Below, piece by piece: positions 20,194 through 30,200 of a stretch of 64,000 nucleotides of DNA. The stretch is from NCBI RefSeq assembly GCF_039540515.1, contig NZ_BAABFA010000011.1, forward strand, positions 1 to 64,000, given 5' to 3'. How positions within the stretch are numbered: the stretch's first letter is position 1; each line of letters begins with the position of its first letter. Under the pieces are notes generated by a model. The model made no database searches. It was not told where the DNA came from and saw only the letters and a program-made list of their open reading frames with translations. The translations under genes and the position numbers were made by a program. The stretch is from Nemorincola caseinilytica (lineage in GTDB: Bacteria; Bacteroidota; Bacteroidia; Chitinophagales; Chitinophagaceae).

Positions 20194-21171
20194 ATGTCTT
20201 TACCGAAAGGAAAAAACACTCTTAAGATCGCTGCCCTGCTGTTGACCACCGCCCTTGCCGGACCATTGTCGGCACAGGATAGGCTACCATGCAAGAACCA
20301 ATATCCATGTGGCGATTGTGCTGTGCATGACAACAACGGTAACGACCTGGCGGGTTTTACCAGGAACTATGCCAAACAGTTCAACAGGAACGGGGACAAG
20401 GTGATAAGCAGCTCTAACGACGAGTGGGGGTACATGCTGATGCGCACGGCCAGTGTGCCCTCGGTAAGCAGCCGCTGGGAGACACAGGGCGAACTGAACT
20501 ATTTTGCGGCCATACGCAGCGCACTGGCCATGGTGAAGACCAAAGATGCCAACGTGGCCACATGGTGGGCCAGAGAATGCAATATGGATAATGGGCCGCT
20601 GGTGCAGGTAAGGGCAAAATCGGCAGCTGGTAACGAGGAAGTGGAGATGACACAGCAGAAGTACGAAAAAGTGTTCCATGGCCTGGAGGCGAAGAAGATG
20701 ACCCTGGTAGAGTACATAGATACCTTTAACATGAGGGACTATGATCACCTGCTGCGCAAGAACCACATAGTGGCCAAATGTGGTGGTATAAAAGATGAGG
20801 ACTTCAAGAGCGTGGTAGATTACTTCAATAACTTCCTGGGCAAGTTCAGTTATACCGACGATCCGGTGCTGACGAAGATGTCTTTCATCACCTTTTGCAC
20901 AGGCGCCAGCAACACCCAGTATATATGCTACTTCAATGTAGTGAACGACAAACTGTCGGGCACGCTGGAGCCGCTGAACATACAGTATGAGCGCGACCGC
21001 GACAGTGTAGTGAAGCACACCTTTGCGAAGCTGGCCACAAGAACGGTGTACATATATGGCGATGACAGCTACGGGCTGGACAAGACCATGATAAAGTATG
21101 CCAAAGCTAATGAGTACAAGCTGCGCCGCAGGCGTACCAATATCACCGGCAAGTTCAACGACGAACGCTAG
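20194..21171 (+). CDS. Secreted protein of unknown function with N-terminal Cys cluster
   Basis: A 325-residue protein I do not recognise. A signal peptide ends near residue 27 (PLSA-QDR). Immediately after it come C33, C39 and C42 in the spacing CX5CX2C, within LPCKNQYPCGDC, followed by an acidic/polar body with W and Y. Two more Cys-containing strands lie at about residues 195 and 230-245. The tail is very basic (KLRRRRTNITGKF). No transmembrane segment other than the signal is visible and no T9SS domain is present, so it is probably periplasmic. A -7-like TATCTTTA is at 20159-20166. It is a single gene between two hairpins. The cysteines could form disulfides or bind metal. Confidence 0.7.
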   Translation: MSLPKGKNTLKIAALLLTTALAGPLSAQDRLPCKNQYPCGDCAVHDNNGNDLAGFTRNYAKQFNRNGDKVISSSNDEWGYMLMRTASVPSVSSRWETQGELNYFAAIRSALAMVKTKDANVATWWARECNMDNGPLVQVRAKSAAGNEEVEMTQQKYEKVFHGLEAKKMTLVEYIDTFNMRDYDHLLRKNHIVAKCGGIKDEDFKSVVDYFNNFLGKFSYTDDPVLTKMSFITFCTGASNTQYICYFNVVNDKLSGTLEPLNIQYERDRDSVVKHTFAKLATRTVYIYGDDSYGLDKTMIKYAKANEYKLRRRRTNITGKFNDER

Positions 21172-21195
21172 GCCGTAAGGAGCATATCATTTGAT

Positions 21196-21219
21196 GAGCC
21201 ACACCATATGGTGTGGCTC
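21196..21219. terminator. Perfect 24-base palindrome, probable terminator
   Basis: GAGCCACACCAT followed by its exact complement, 24 bases after the stop of the unknown secreted protein. The following bases (TCTTGCATT) form only a weak T-tract. Confidence 0.5.
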
Positions 21220-21277
21220 TCTTGCATTAGGGGTGTGACAGCGAATGCCATTATCGCACTATCTTTACAGCAGACCC

Positions 21278-22366
21278 ATGAAGGCCAAAAGAATAGTCTG
21301 CACCGTTACCAACGACCTGAATTACGACCAGCGCATGATACGCATATGCACCACGCTGGCAGAGGCCGGGCATGATGTGACACTGGTAGGTTTTCGCAGG
21401 AAGACGAGCAAGCCCCTCATAGACAGGCCATTCAAACAGGTGCGGCTGCCCATAATAGCAGAGCAGGGCAAGATCATGTATGCCCACTACTGGTTCAACC
21501 TTTTTTTCTTCCTCCTGTTCCGTAAAGCTGATGTCTTGTGTGCCATAGACCTCGATACCATTCTGCCGGTATATTATGTGTCGCGCATACGGGGGCTGAA
21601 GCGGGTACACGATGCGCACGAGATATTTACCGAGCTGCGCGAGGTGATAACACGCCCGGCAGTATACCGCATGTGGCACTGGATAGCGCGGCATACCGTG
21701 CCCCACTTCCCGGCAGGGTATACCATAGGTGAGTGCTATGCCGAGGATTTCAAGAAAAAATATGGTGTGAACTATGGGGTAGTGCGCAATGCCACAGTGC
21801 TGCGGCCCGTTATCATACCGGAGAAGAAGGAACGCTTTGTGCTGTACCAGGGCGCGGTGAACGTAGGCCGCTGCTTCGAGCAACTGATACCTGCCATGAA
21901 GCATGTGAACGCACGGCTGATAATATGCGGCGAGGGTAATTTCTCTGAACGGTCGCGGGAGATAGCAAGGGAACATGGTGTGGAGGATAAGGTGATATTC
22001 AAAGGGTATGTGCCACCTGCACAACTGGTGGAATATACCATACAGGCATGGGTGGGCGTGACCCTCTTCGAGGACACGAGCCTGAGCAATAGGTTATCAC
22101 TTGCCAACCGCTTCTTCGATTATATGCACTCGGGCGTACCGCAGCTATGCAACAAGTACCCCGAGTATGAGCGAGTGAATGCAGAGTACGAGATAGGCAC
22201 ACTGGTAGCAGACCTGACGCCTGAGGCCATAGCCGCTGCGCTGAATCGCCTGCTGACCGATGATGCTTACTACTACCGCCTGCAGGAGAACTGTATGCGG
22301 GCGCGAGAAAAATACTGCTGGCAGGAGCAGGCAAAGACCCTGCTGGCCACCTACGAGAATTTGTAA
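21278..22366 (+). CDS. Family 4 glycosyltransferase
   Basis: A 362-residue GT-B glycosyltransferase from the ATG at 21278 (MKAKRIVCTVTNDL); the open frame has 11 codons more without family similarity. Seen: N-terminal acceptor domain with LAEAGHDVTLVGFRRK; DAHEIFTE at about residues 110-117; and the C-terminal nucleotide-sugar domain with REHGVEDKVIFKGYVPPAQL, then LANRFFDYMHSGVP, where the EX7E-like sugar-nucleotide site normally lies. It transfers a sugar from a nucleotide donor in polysaccharide or glycolipid assembly; the donor cannot be told. The next gene, 9 bases on, is a GT2 enzyme, so the pair probably acts on one glycan. TATCTTTA at 21260-21267 would give an almost leaderless transcript. 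Confidence 0.85.
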   Translation: MKAKRIVCTVTNDLNYDQRMIRICTTLAEAGHDVTLVGFRRKTSKPLIDRPFKQVRLPIIAEQGKIMYAHYWFNLFFFLLFRKADVLCAIDLDTILPVYYVSRIRGLKRVHDAHEIFTELREVITRPAVYRMWHWIARHTVPHFPAGYTIGECYAEDFKKKYGVNYGVVRNATVLRPVIIPEKKERFVLYQGAVNVGRCFEQLIPAMKHVNARLIICGEGNFSERSREIAREHGVEDKVIFKGYVPPAQLVEYTIQAWVGVTLFEDTSLSNRLSLANRFFDYMHSGVPQLCNKYPEYERVNAEYEIGTLVADLTPEAIAAALNRLLTDDAYYYRLQENCMRAREKYCWQEQAKTLLATYENL

Positions 22367-22375
22367 CAGTTACCG

Positions 22376-23158
22376 ATGCCGTCACAGGATGGAAATATCG
22401 CTATCAGTGTCGTTATCCCGGTATACAATGGCAGGAATACCATTGGCCGGGCGCTGGATAGTGTATTGGCGCAAAGCCTGCCGGCGCACGAGGTGATAGT
22501 GGTAGATGATGCCAGCACCGATGATACGGTAAGCTACCTGCGGGCGCTGTACGGCGACAGGATAAAACTGATAGAAAGCAGGGTGAACAGCGGTAGCTCT
22601 GTGGCCCGCAACACAGGCTTGGATGCCGCCACCGGCACACACATAGCCCTGCTGGATGCCGATGATGCCTGGCACAAGGATAAGCTAGCGATAGCTGCCA
22701 GGATACTAAGCCAGGACAGAAAGATAGCCCTGCTGTACCACGACCATACACTGCGCGATATAATGCACGATGCGATCACCAAAAGCCCGCAGGTGCATGG
22801 GGTGTCGTTCGTGGGACTGGTGCTGCGCAATACCATATCAACATCATGCGTGGTACTGCGCAATGGGGCCGGTTTCAGGTTCGAGCGAACGATGCGGCAT
22901 ACCGAGGACCATGACCTGTGGCTGAGGATATGCTACAGGCACAAGGCGGCTTATATTCCTTACGAGCTCACAAGGCTTTTTCGCGGGGTGACAACAAAGG
23001 GCGGCGTGAGCGGCGACCGCTGGGCCATGCGCAAGGGCGAGCTACGCGCCTATGCACGGCTGGTGCGGCTGAACATACTATTTGCCCCGGTAGTGCCGCT
23101 GCTATGGGGGTATAGCCTGCTGAAGCATGTAGCGAAGCTGGCAGGTATACGCAAGTAA
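22376..23158 (+). CDS. Family 2 glycosyltransferase
   Basis: A 260-residue GT-A enzyme. The N-terminal catalytic domain shows SVVIPVYNG (residues about 10-18), VVDDASTDDT (about 42-51), the DXD-type metal site LLDADDAW (about 91-98), and EDHDLWLRI (about 175-183), which supplies the catalytic base. The C-terminus has a short hydrophobic stretch (LFAPVVPLLWGY) followed by a basic tail, suggesting attachment to the inner membrane. It is probably co-transcribed with the preceding GT4 gene. Substrate unknown. Confidence 0.88.
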   Translation: MPSQDGNIAISVVIPVYNGRNTIGRALDSVLAQSLPAHEVIVVDDASTDDTVSYLRALYGDRIKLIESRVNSGSSVARNTGLDAATGTHIALLDADDAWHKDKLAIAARILSQDRKIALLYHDHTLRDIMHDAITKSPQVHGVSFVGLVLRNTISTSCVVLRNGAGFRFERTMRHTEDHDLWLRICYRHKAAYIPYELTRLFRGVTTKGGVSGDRWAMRKGELRAYARLVRLNILFAPVVPLLWGYSLLKHVAKLAGIRK

Positions 23159-23198
23159 AAGACAATGTAACAATAGGTAAAACGAAAAATAGAAGCAT

Positions 23199-23774
23199 AT
23201 GATAAAGTATCTGGATAGTGCGCGGCGCCAGTTCGCTATGTATAAGCAACTGGGTGAAAAAGCAATGGCGCAGATGAGCGATGAGCAACTGCTATGGCAG
23301 GCCAACGAGGACAGCAACAGCGTGGCCGCCATAGTGAAACACATGTGGGGCAATATGATGAGCCGCTGGACGGACTTTCTGACGACAGATGGCGAGAAGC
23401 CATGGCGCCAGCGCGATGCGGAGTTCGATAACGACCTGGCCGGCCGCGAAGAGATAATGAAGAAATGGGAGGAAGGCTGGCAGTGCCTTTTCGATGCGCT
23501 CTCCATCATTACCGATAACGACCTGGACAAGATCATTTACATCCGCAACGAAGGGCATACCATACTGGAGGCCGTGAACAGGCAGATATCGCACTACTGC
23601 TACCATGTGGGGCAGATAGTGTACATAGCCAAGCTGCGCAGCACCGATAGCTGGAAGAGTCTTTCGATACCGCGCAATGCATCGGCACAGTACAATGCGG
23701 GTAAGTTCGCGCAGGATAAACAGGTGCGCCACTTTACCGAAGACTTGACGGATAAGACGGACGAACAGAAGTAA
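23199..23774 (+). CDS. DUF1572 / DinB-superfamily protein
   Basis: A 191-residue four-helix-bundle type protein. It follows the DUF1572 pattern: N-terminal LDSARRQFAMYKQLGEKA, the ANEDSNSVAAIVKHMWGNM helix with the first His, WTDFLTTDGEKPWRQRD, and the C-terminal QISHYCYHVGQIVYIAK with the His-X3-His pair that binds metal in DinB-like proteins. Some relatives are thiol-dependent transferases; its reaction is unknown. It lies 8 bases before the Nudix gene, so the two share a transcript. Confidence 0.85.
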   Translation: MIKYLDSARRQFAMYKQLGEKAMAQMSDEQLLWQANEDSNSVAAIVKHMWGNMMSRWTDFLTTDGEKPWRQRDAEFDNDLAGREEIMKKWEEGWQCLFDALSIITDNDLDKIIYIRNEGHTILEAVNRQISHYCYHVGQIVYIAKLRSTDSWKSLSIPRNASAQYNAGKFAQDKQVRHFTEDLTDKTDEQK

Positions 23775-23782
23775 CGAACGAT

Positions 23783-24205
23783 ATGAACAGGCGCTTCAAC
23801 GTAAGGGTATACGGCATATGGGTACATGAGGGCAGGCTGCTGGTGAACGAGGAGCAGATACGCGGCCGGGTGGTAGTGAAGCTGCCCGGCGGCGGGCTGG
23901 AATGGGGCGAAGGCACCCGCGACTGCCTGGTGCGCGAATGGAAGGAAGAACTGGGGCTGGATGTGACCGTAACAGAACATTTCTACACCACAGACTTCTT
24001 TCAGCACTCCGCATTCGATGATTCGCAGGTGATAAGCATATACTACCGGGTGATGGCCAATGCTGTACGACCCATTGTGAACCATGTGCCGGGCGAGCGT
24101 ACCTACTGGCTGCCGCTGGGCGAGGTGGGCGAGCATACCTTTACCCTGCCGATAGACAAAATAGTAGGCGGCATGATAGCCGCTGCCGGCAGGGTGCCGT
24201 TATAA
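23783..24205 (+). CDS. Nudix hydrolase
   Basis: A 140-residue Nudix-fold protein. The Nudix box is complete: G37-X5-E43-X7-REWKEELGL (51-59), matching GX5EX7REUXEEXGU, so Mg2+-dependent hydrolysis of a nucleoside diphosphate linked to another group is expected. The substrate cannot be told from sequence. The position behind a DUF1572 gene and before an ABC exporter gives no clear pathway. Confidence 0.92.
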   Translation: MNRRFNVRVYGIWVHEGRLLVNEEQIRGRVVVKLPGGGLEWGEGTRDCLVREWKEELGLDVTVTEHFYTTDFFQHSAFDDSQVISIYYRVMANAVRPIVNHVPGERTYWLPLGEVGEHTFTLPIDKIVGGMIAAAGRVPL

Positions 24206-24262
24206 CCGATCATTATAGCGGTATCACAACAATAAGTACATACACGCATTACCTTTGCGGCT

Positions 24263-26056
24263 ATGAAATTACTGATGCAGTACCTGTCGAGGTACAGGAT
24301 GATGATAGTGCTGGCCATAGCGCTGGCCGCCATCAACCAGAGCTTTTCCCTGCTGGATCCCCTGATAGCAGGTAAGCTGCTGGACCGCTATGTGAACCAT
24401 CCCCTCTCCTACGATAAGGACGGCCTGCTGCAGCGCGACCTTGGCGCATATATGCGCGGCGCGCTGGGGCTGATAGGCGCGCTGATAGGTGTGGCCATGG
24501 TATCGCGTATAGCCAAGAACTTCCAGGATTATGTGGTGAACGTGGTGATACAGAAGTATGGCGCGCAATTGTATACCGACGGCCTGCGCCATGCCCTGCG
24601 CCTGCCCTACCAGGACTTTGAGGACCAGAGCAGCGGCCAGACGCTGAACATACTGCAGAAGGTGCGTACCGACTGTGAGAAGTTCATACAGGCGTTCTTC
24701 AACGTGCTGCTGCCTACCATCATAGGTATAGTGTTCGTTATAGTATATGCTTTTGCCCTTAGCCCCCTGCTGCCCGTTATATATGTAGGTGGCGCCATAG
24801 TGCTTGCCCTCCTTACCAATGCGTTGAGCAAGCGTATAAAGACCGTGCAGAAGACGATAGTGAAGGAGACGAATGCACTGGCGGGATCGACCACGGAATC
24901 GCTGCGCAATATAGAGCTGGTGAAGAGCCTGGGCCTTACCCACCAGGAGATAAGGCGCCTCAATGCCACCACCATCAAGATACTGACACTGGAACTGAAG
25001 AAGGTTCGCAGCATACGCGCCATATCCTTTGTGCAGGGCACCTTTGTGAACCTGCTGCGCCAGGCTATTATCATGTGCCTGCTGTTCTTCATTTACAAAG
25101 GCACCATATCGGCAGGGCAGTACCTTACTCTTATCTTTTATTCGTTCTTCATTTTCGGCCCCATGCAGGAGATAGGCAATGTGATACTCTCTTACCGCGA
25201 GGCAGAGGCATCGCTGAACAATATGCAGGAACTGCTGAAGAAGCCCGTGGAGTATGTACCCGTGAAGCCGGAAGCGATAAACGATATAGAGAACATCCGT
25301 TTCGATAACGTGACCTTCAAGCACAGCAGCGCTACACGCCCCGCGCTGGATGGCATATCGTTCGATGTGCGCACGGGAGAGACCGTGGCCTTTGTAGGGC
25401 CATCGGGCAGTGGCAAGACCACACTGGTGAAACTGCTGGTAGGCCTGTACCAGCCGCATAAGGGCAGCATAGTGTATAACGGGCACAAGCAATCGGACAT
25501 AGACTATGAGGAACTGCGCAGGCAGATGGGACTGGTGACACAGGACCCGCAACTGTTCTCGGGCACCATAAAGGAGAACATGCTCTTTGTGAACCCTACT
25601 GCCACATATGAGCAGATAAATGCAGTGCTGCAGCAGGCCGCCTGCCAGAACCTGCTGGTACGCGCCGAGAAGGGTATAGACACCATGATAGGAGAGGGTG
25701 GCCTGAAGCTATCGGGCGGGGAACGCCAGCGTATATCTATAGCGCGCGCACTGCTGCGCAGCCCACGGATGATGATATTCGACGAGGCCACCTCTGCGCT
25801 GGATTCGCTGACGGAGGACGAGATATCGCAGACCATACGCAATATTACATCCAAACGGCAGCACATCACCATCATGATAGCCCACAGGTTGTCTACCATC
25901 ATGCATGCCGACAGAATATATGTACTGGAGAAAGGCAATGTGGTAGAGACGGGATCGCATGAGACCCTGCTGGAAGAAAAAGGACTTTACTATGCCATGT
26001 GGCGCCAGCAGATAGGGGAGCGCAAGGATGCACCCGCCGGCAAGGCAATGGCATAA
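24263..26056 (+). CDS. ABC exporter, fused membrane and ATPase domains
   Basis: A 597-residue half-transporter. Residues 1-320 form the six-helix exporter membrane domain (first helix MIVLAIALAAINQSFSLL). The ATPase domain from about 345 shows Walker A GPSGSGKTT (about 379-387), the Q-loop LVTQDPQLFSG, signature LSGGERQ (about 482-488), Walker B MMIFDEATSALDS (about 500) and the H-loop IAHRLST. It should act as a homodimer and export lipid, peptide or drug; the substrate is unknown. A -7-like TACCTTTG at 24250-24257 lies only 5 bases before the ATG, so a leaderless message is possible. A strong terminator follows. Confidence 0.93.
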   Translation: MKLLMQYLSRYRMMIVLAIALAAINQSFSLLDPLIAGKLLDRYVNHPLSYDKDGLLQRDLGAYMRGALGLIGALIGVAMVSRIAKNFQDYVVNVVIQKYGAQLYTDGLRHALRLPYQDFEDQSSGQTLNILQKVRTDCEKFIQAFFNVLLPTIIGIVFVIVYAFALSPLLPVIYVGGAIVLALLTNALSKRIKTVQKTIVKETNALAGSTTESLRNIELVKSLGLTHQEIRRLNATTIKILTLELKKVRSIRAISFVQGTFVNLLRQAIIMCLLFFIYKGTISAGQYLTLIFYSFFIFGPMQEIGNVILSYREAEASLNNMQELLKKPVEYVPVKPEAINDIENIRFDNVTFKHSSATRPALDGISFDVRTGETVAFVGPSGSGKTTLVKLLVGLYQPHKGSIVYNGHKQSDIDYEELRRQMGLVTQDPQLFSGTIKENMLFVNPTATYEQINAVLQQAACQNLLVRAEKGIDTMIGEGGLKLSGGERQRISIARALLRSPRMMIFDEATSALDSLTEDEISQTIRNITSKRQHITIMIAHRLSTIMHADRIYVLEKGNVVETGSHETLLEEKGLYYAMWRQQIGERKDAPAGKAMA

Positions 26057-26083
26057 AACGAACCAGAAAAGAGAACATAGAAC

Positions 26084-26115
26084 AGGCCCCGCACATAGCG
26101 GGGCCTTTCTTTTTC
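26084..26115 (+). terminator. Intrinsic terminator after the ABC exporter
   Basis: A 9-base-pair stem AGGCCCCGC / GCGGGGCCT around a five-base loop, followed by TTTCTTTTTC. It is 27 bases after the stop codon. Confidence 0.88.
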
Positions 26116-26175
26116 GCCACGCCTGTGTAAGAGAATGGAGCCGCAAAAATGCTGTACCTTTCCCCACCGGCACAA

Positions 26176-26520
26176 ATGGACCTTTACCGCATCATACCCG
26201 TACTACTGCACGCCATCGTACTGCTGCGAATAGGTGTAGACCTCTACATGCTGCATAGCGGCGTTATGACCAAAGCCGATATGGCAGGCATCAATCCCCT
26301 GTACGACAAGTTCTTTTACCTGGTGATCTTCAGTACCCTGGCATCGCTTTTCATAGGCGAAAAGAGGTTGCGGCTGTTCTCGGTAATAACGGGAGTGGTG
26401 GCCTTTGCGGCAATATGGTTCAGCGCGCCTGTTTTCACACCCGAATACCATACCGATCCCATGTATGGCCCCGTCAAGCAGGGCGACATGGAAGAGGAGC
26501 AGGAAGAAGAGGTGGAATAA
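26176..26520 (+). CDS. Small membrane protein, unknown function
   Basis: A 114-residue protein from the ATG at 26176 (MDLYRIIPVLLHAIV); an upstream ATG at 26149 overlaps a promoter-like TACCTTTC. Three hydrophobic helices are visible (about residues 5-22, 45-60 and 70-88), and the C-terminus is a run of acidic residues (MEEEQEEEVE). The helix pattern and the Y-D-K-F between helices resemble small conserved membrane proteins of Bacteroidota, but I cannot name a family. It converges with the MBL hydrolase, 8 bases apart. Confidence 0.6.
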   Translation: MDLYRIIPVLLHAIVLLRIGVDLYMLHSGVMTKADMAGINPLYDKFFYLVIFSTLASLFIGEKRLRLFSVITGVVAFAAIWFSAPVFTPEYHTDPMYGPVKQGDMEEEQEEEVE

Positions 26521-26528
26521 CTACAGTA

Positions 26529-27167
26529 TCAGCTCAGGAAGGGGTTGTCGGCCTTCTCATCGCCTATGGTAGTGGCAGGGCCGTGACCAGAGAGTACCAC
26601 CGTGCCATCGGGCAGTGGAAAAAGCTGTGTGCGTATGGACGATATGAGGGTATCGAAATTGCCCCCCGGCAGGTCGGTGCGGCCTATGCTGCCGTTGAAG
26701 AGCACATCGCCGGCTATCACCCAGTTGCCGGGTGCGTAGTAGAATGATATGCTGCCGGGCGAATGGCCGGGCGTGAGCAGTACCTCTATGGTATCGTCGC
26801 CCAGTTGCAGGGGTATGCCGTGGGGTATGTAGTTATCGGCTACAGGCACGCCAGAAAGCTGCATGCCGAACATGGCTGCCGTATCGGCCCCTCTTTGCAG
26901 CACAGGCAGTTCCTGCCGGTGTATGCCGAAGGGTATGTTGTACCGCTCCTTGAGGGCATTTACGCCAAAGATATGATCGAGGTGGGCATGGGTATTGATG
27001 ATGCCCCTGGGGCGTAGCTGCTGTTTCTCGATGAATGAAATAAATTCGTCCGTTTCCCGTTGTTCATACATGCCGGGGTCTACTATCCAGCAGTCTTTCT
27101 TGTGATCGCTGATGATGTAGGTGTTCTCGGAAAAGGCGTTGAACGTGAAAAAATGGACATTTAACAT
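26529..27167 (-). CDS. Metallo-beta-lactamase-fold hydrolase (glyoxalase II-like)
   Basis: A 212-residue protein from the ATG at 27167 (MLNVHFFTFNAF); 12 further upstream codons are open but lack similarity. It has the two-zinc motif THAHLDH near residues 56-62, later metal ligands in LLTPGHSPGSISFY and VLSGHGPATTIG, and the N-terminal ENTYIISDHKKDCWIVDPG strand common in this family. It probably hydrolyses a thioester, such as S-lactoylglutathione or a bacillithiol/CoA analogue. Relatives are widespread in Bacteroidota as 'MBL fold metallo-hydrolase'. Single gene, divergent from the TolB-like surface protein. Confidence 0.9.
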   Translation of the reverse strand: MLNVHFFTFNAFSENTYIISDHKKDCWIVDPGMYEQRETDEFISFIEKQQLRPRGIINTHAHLDHIFGVNALKERYNIPFGIHRQELPVLQRGADTAAMFGMQLSGVPVADNYIPHGIPLQLGDDTIEVLLTPGHSPGSISFYYAPGNWVIAGDVLFNGSIGRTDLPGGNFDTLISSIRTQLFPLPDGTVVLSGHGPATTIGDEKADNPFLS

Positions 27168-27279
27168 ACCGGATAGCTTTAATTTGTGTAATTTGTAGAG
27201 CAAATGTAGCGAAACCCGCTCACCCTATCCGGGTGGCGGAGCGGACATACCTGCCTTATCAGTAAAAGAAGGGAATTAG

Positions 27280-30200
27280 ATGACGATAAGAAAGTTGCTG
27301 CGGGGACGTTTGCTGCCACTATTGGCAGCTATATGCGTTTGTGGAATGACAGAGCGGGCAGCAGCGCAGTCGAACATAGAGATCTTCGGGCAGAACAGGG
27401 TACAGGAGCGCAAATTCAGCTGGAAATTCTTCGATACGAAGCATTTCCGTATATACCACTACGACAAGATGGGGGTGCAACTGGGCCGCTATGTGGCCGA
27501 GGAGGCCGAATACGATATGGGCGTGGTGGAACGGCGCCTGGGCAGCCAGTTCCCCCAACGGTTCAATATCATACTGTATAACGACTATGACGACTACCGC
27601 CAGACGAACATAGGTCTGAAGGACCAGTCGCCCACAACGGGCAATATGCGGGCGGGATCGCTGAAGATAGTGGACGACAAGCTGGTACTATACTTCACCG
27701 GCGAGCACTCTGACCTGCGGCGGCAGATACGTTCCGGTATGTCGCTGGTGGTGATGCAGCGCATGCTGTTCGGCGAGAACGTGAAGAAAAAAGTGAAGAA
27801 CTCGCTGACCATGAACCTGCCGGCATGGGTGAGCGATGGCTATATAGCCTACCTGGTAGATGGCTGGGACCAGAAGAGCAACAGCATGTGGAAGGGTGTA
27901 CTGGAAGCAAACCCCGGCAAAGGCTTTTACGAGCTGGCCGAGGACCATCCGGAACTGGCCGGCAAGGCGTTCTGGAAGTTCATAGCCAACCAGTATGGGC
28001 CCGGCAAGGTAAAGACACTGCTGTACGACATACAATCGACAGGCAACCTGAACAAGGCCACCAAGGAAAGGCGCAACCTGAACATGAAGGTGACAAAGGC
28101 CTACGACTCGTGCATCAACTACTACAAGGTAGTGTACCGCTCGGACGAACTGCACCAGGAAAGGCCCGATAGCACCAGTGGCATACTGACGCTGAAGGTA
28201 CCGAAGGACAAGAGCGTGCTGCGCAACATTCGCGTATCGCCAGATGGCACCAATGTGGCCTTTGTGATGTGGAAGAACGGACAATACAAGGTGATGCTGC
28301 AAAAGTCGGGCAGCGATGAGGGCGATGCCACCGTGCTGGTAGAGGGCGGGCAAAAGGATTTTGCCGACCAGGTGGATCCTAACTACCCTATGCTGGCATG
28401 GTCTAAGACAGGCAGCAGGCTGGCCGTGCTGTATATGAGAAAGGATGTGCCCCAGTTGCGGGTATACAACAATACAAAGGGGCGTGTAGAGAACTATGTG
28501 ATACCCAAGAAACGTTTCGACAGGTTGCTGTCCATGTCATTTGCGGGAGATGATGGTACGTTGCTGTTCTCTGCCATAAAAAAGAGCCAGACCGACCTGT
28601 ACCAGTTCACCATAAAGGGATCGAAGATGGTGAACATAACCGATGACGTATGGGACGACCTGTCTCCCGAATACGTTATCAGCCCCGAGTACAACGGAAT
28701 ACTCTTCGTATCGAACAGGCCGCGCCCCAATTTGAAGGTGCAGCAGCAGGTGAACGAGCTGCCCGTAGGGCCGCTCAATATGTTCTTCTACGATCCGCGC
28801 AAGGGTGGAGAGATGGTACAGTGTACCTATCTGCAAAAGGGCTTTGTATCGCAGCCCATACAATATGGCGATGATGCCTTTGCCTACCTGCACGACAGTA
28901 ATGGTGTGAACAACCGCTATGTGGTGATACACAAGCATAAGGATGATGGCAGTGACTCGCTCTTTGTGCGCCCGGTGACCAACTATGCTACCAGCATACT
29001 GAATCACCAGTACAGCTACCTGACAGGTAATGTGGCCGATGTGGTGCTGCAGGGCAAAAAATATGTGGCATACTTCCACGAAAGGAAGATGCCTACCAAT
29101 GACAGCAATGTGAAGGTGCTGCGGCCCACCATACTGTCGGAGGACAGAACGGAGCCTGCAGCGCCTGCGGCAATGGGAGATACCACAGCGGCAGCAACGC
29201 CTGCCGGAGCATGGCAGGACGATGCGCCTGAACCACCCAAGCCCGAGATAAAGGGAGGTAATGCGTTCCAGTCGGAATTTTCGGATAATGAGGACCAGCC
29301 AAGACCCAAGCCAAGACAGCGCAACAAGGCGGCAATAGCGAGCGAGGAGAACGAGGTGGATAATGGCATAGTGGCCGCCGATAGCTCTGTGCTGACAGTG
29401 ATGACGGATAGCGCCTACCTGAAGATGAAGCCCGCACCCTACCGCGGCTGTTTCAAACCCGACTACCTGTCTGTGAAGCTGGATAATAGCATACTGTTCA
29501 ATCAGTACCAGTCTACCGATGCCAATGGTGGCCGTTTCGCCAATCCTACATTGGGGGCCTTGTCTATGATAAACCTGAATGAGCTGTTCGAGAACCACAG
29601 GATAACGGGCGGTTTCCAGCTGCCGCTGCAGTCTCCATACTCGGCCTATTTTGTGCAGTACCAGAATTTTACCAATCGCTGGGACTGGGGCTTTTTCGTG
29701 TTTCGCAGGCAGCAGAAAGAGAGCCTGGGAGTGGGCTATACCGACCAGGCCGGCAATGTGCTGTTCGTGAAGGAGCAGCTTTTCAAAAGCACATCGGATA
29801 TGGCACAGTTCGACCTGAGCTATCCCATAGACCGGCTGAAGAGCGTGCGCTTCCATACAGGGGTGAGGCACGATAAGATGGTGCAGAAGATAACCGATAC
29901 ACTGAGCCTGATCATAGACCCGATATCCAATAACGGGCCCGTGTCGTCCTTCAACAGGCTGGAGTTCGTGTTCGACAATACGATAAGCCCCACGATGAAC
30001 ATACTGTATGGTACCCGGTACAAAGTATATGCCGAGTATATGAGCGACCTGAGGAATACCGGTAACTACTGTTACAACATAGGCCTGGATGTGAGGAACT
30101 ACCAGCGGCTGCATAAGCACTTCATACTGGCCACAAGGCTGGCCTATGCACACTCTGACGGTACCAAGAAAGTGCAATACCTGGTAGGTGGCGTGGACAA

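Noticed and set aside
24269..25552. A 427-codon minus-strand frame opposite the ABC exporter
   Set aside because: All ABC motifs are on the plus strand; the reverse product is His/Gln/Tyr-rich shadow sequence.
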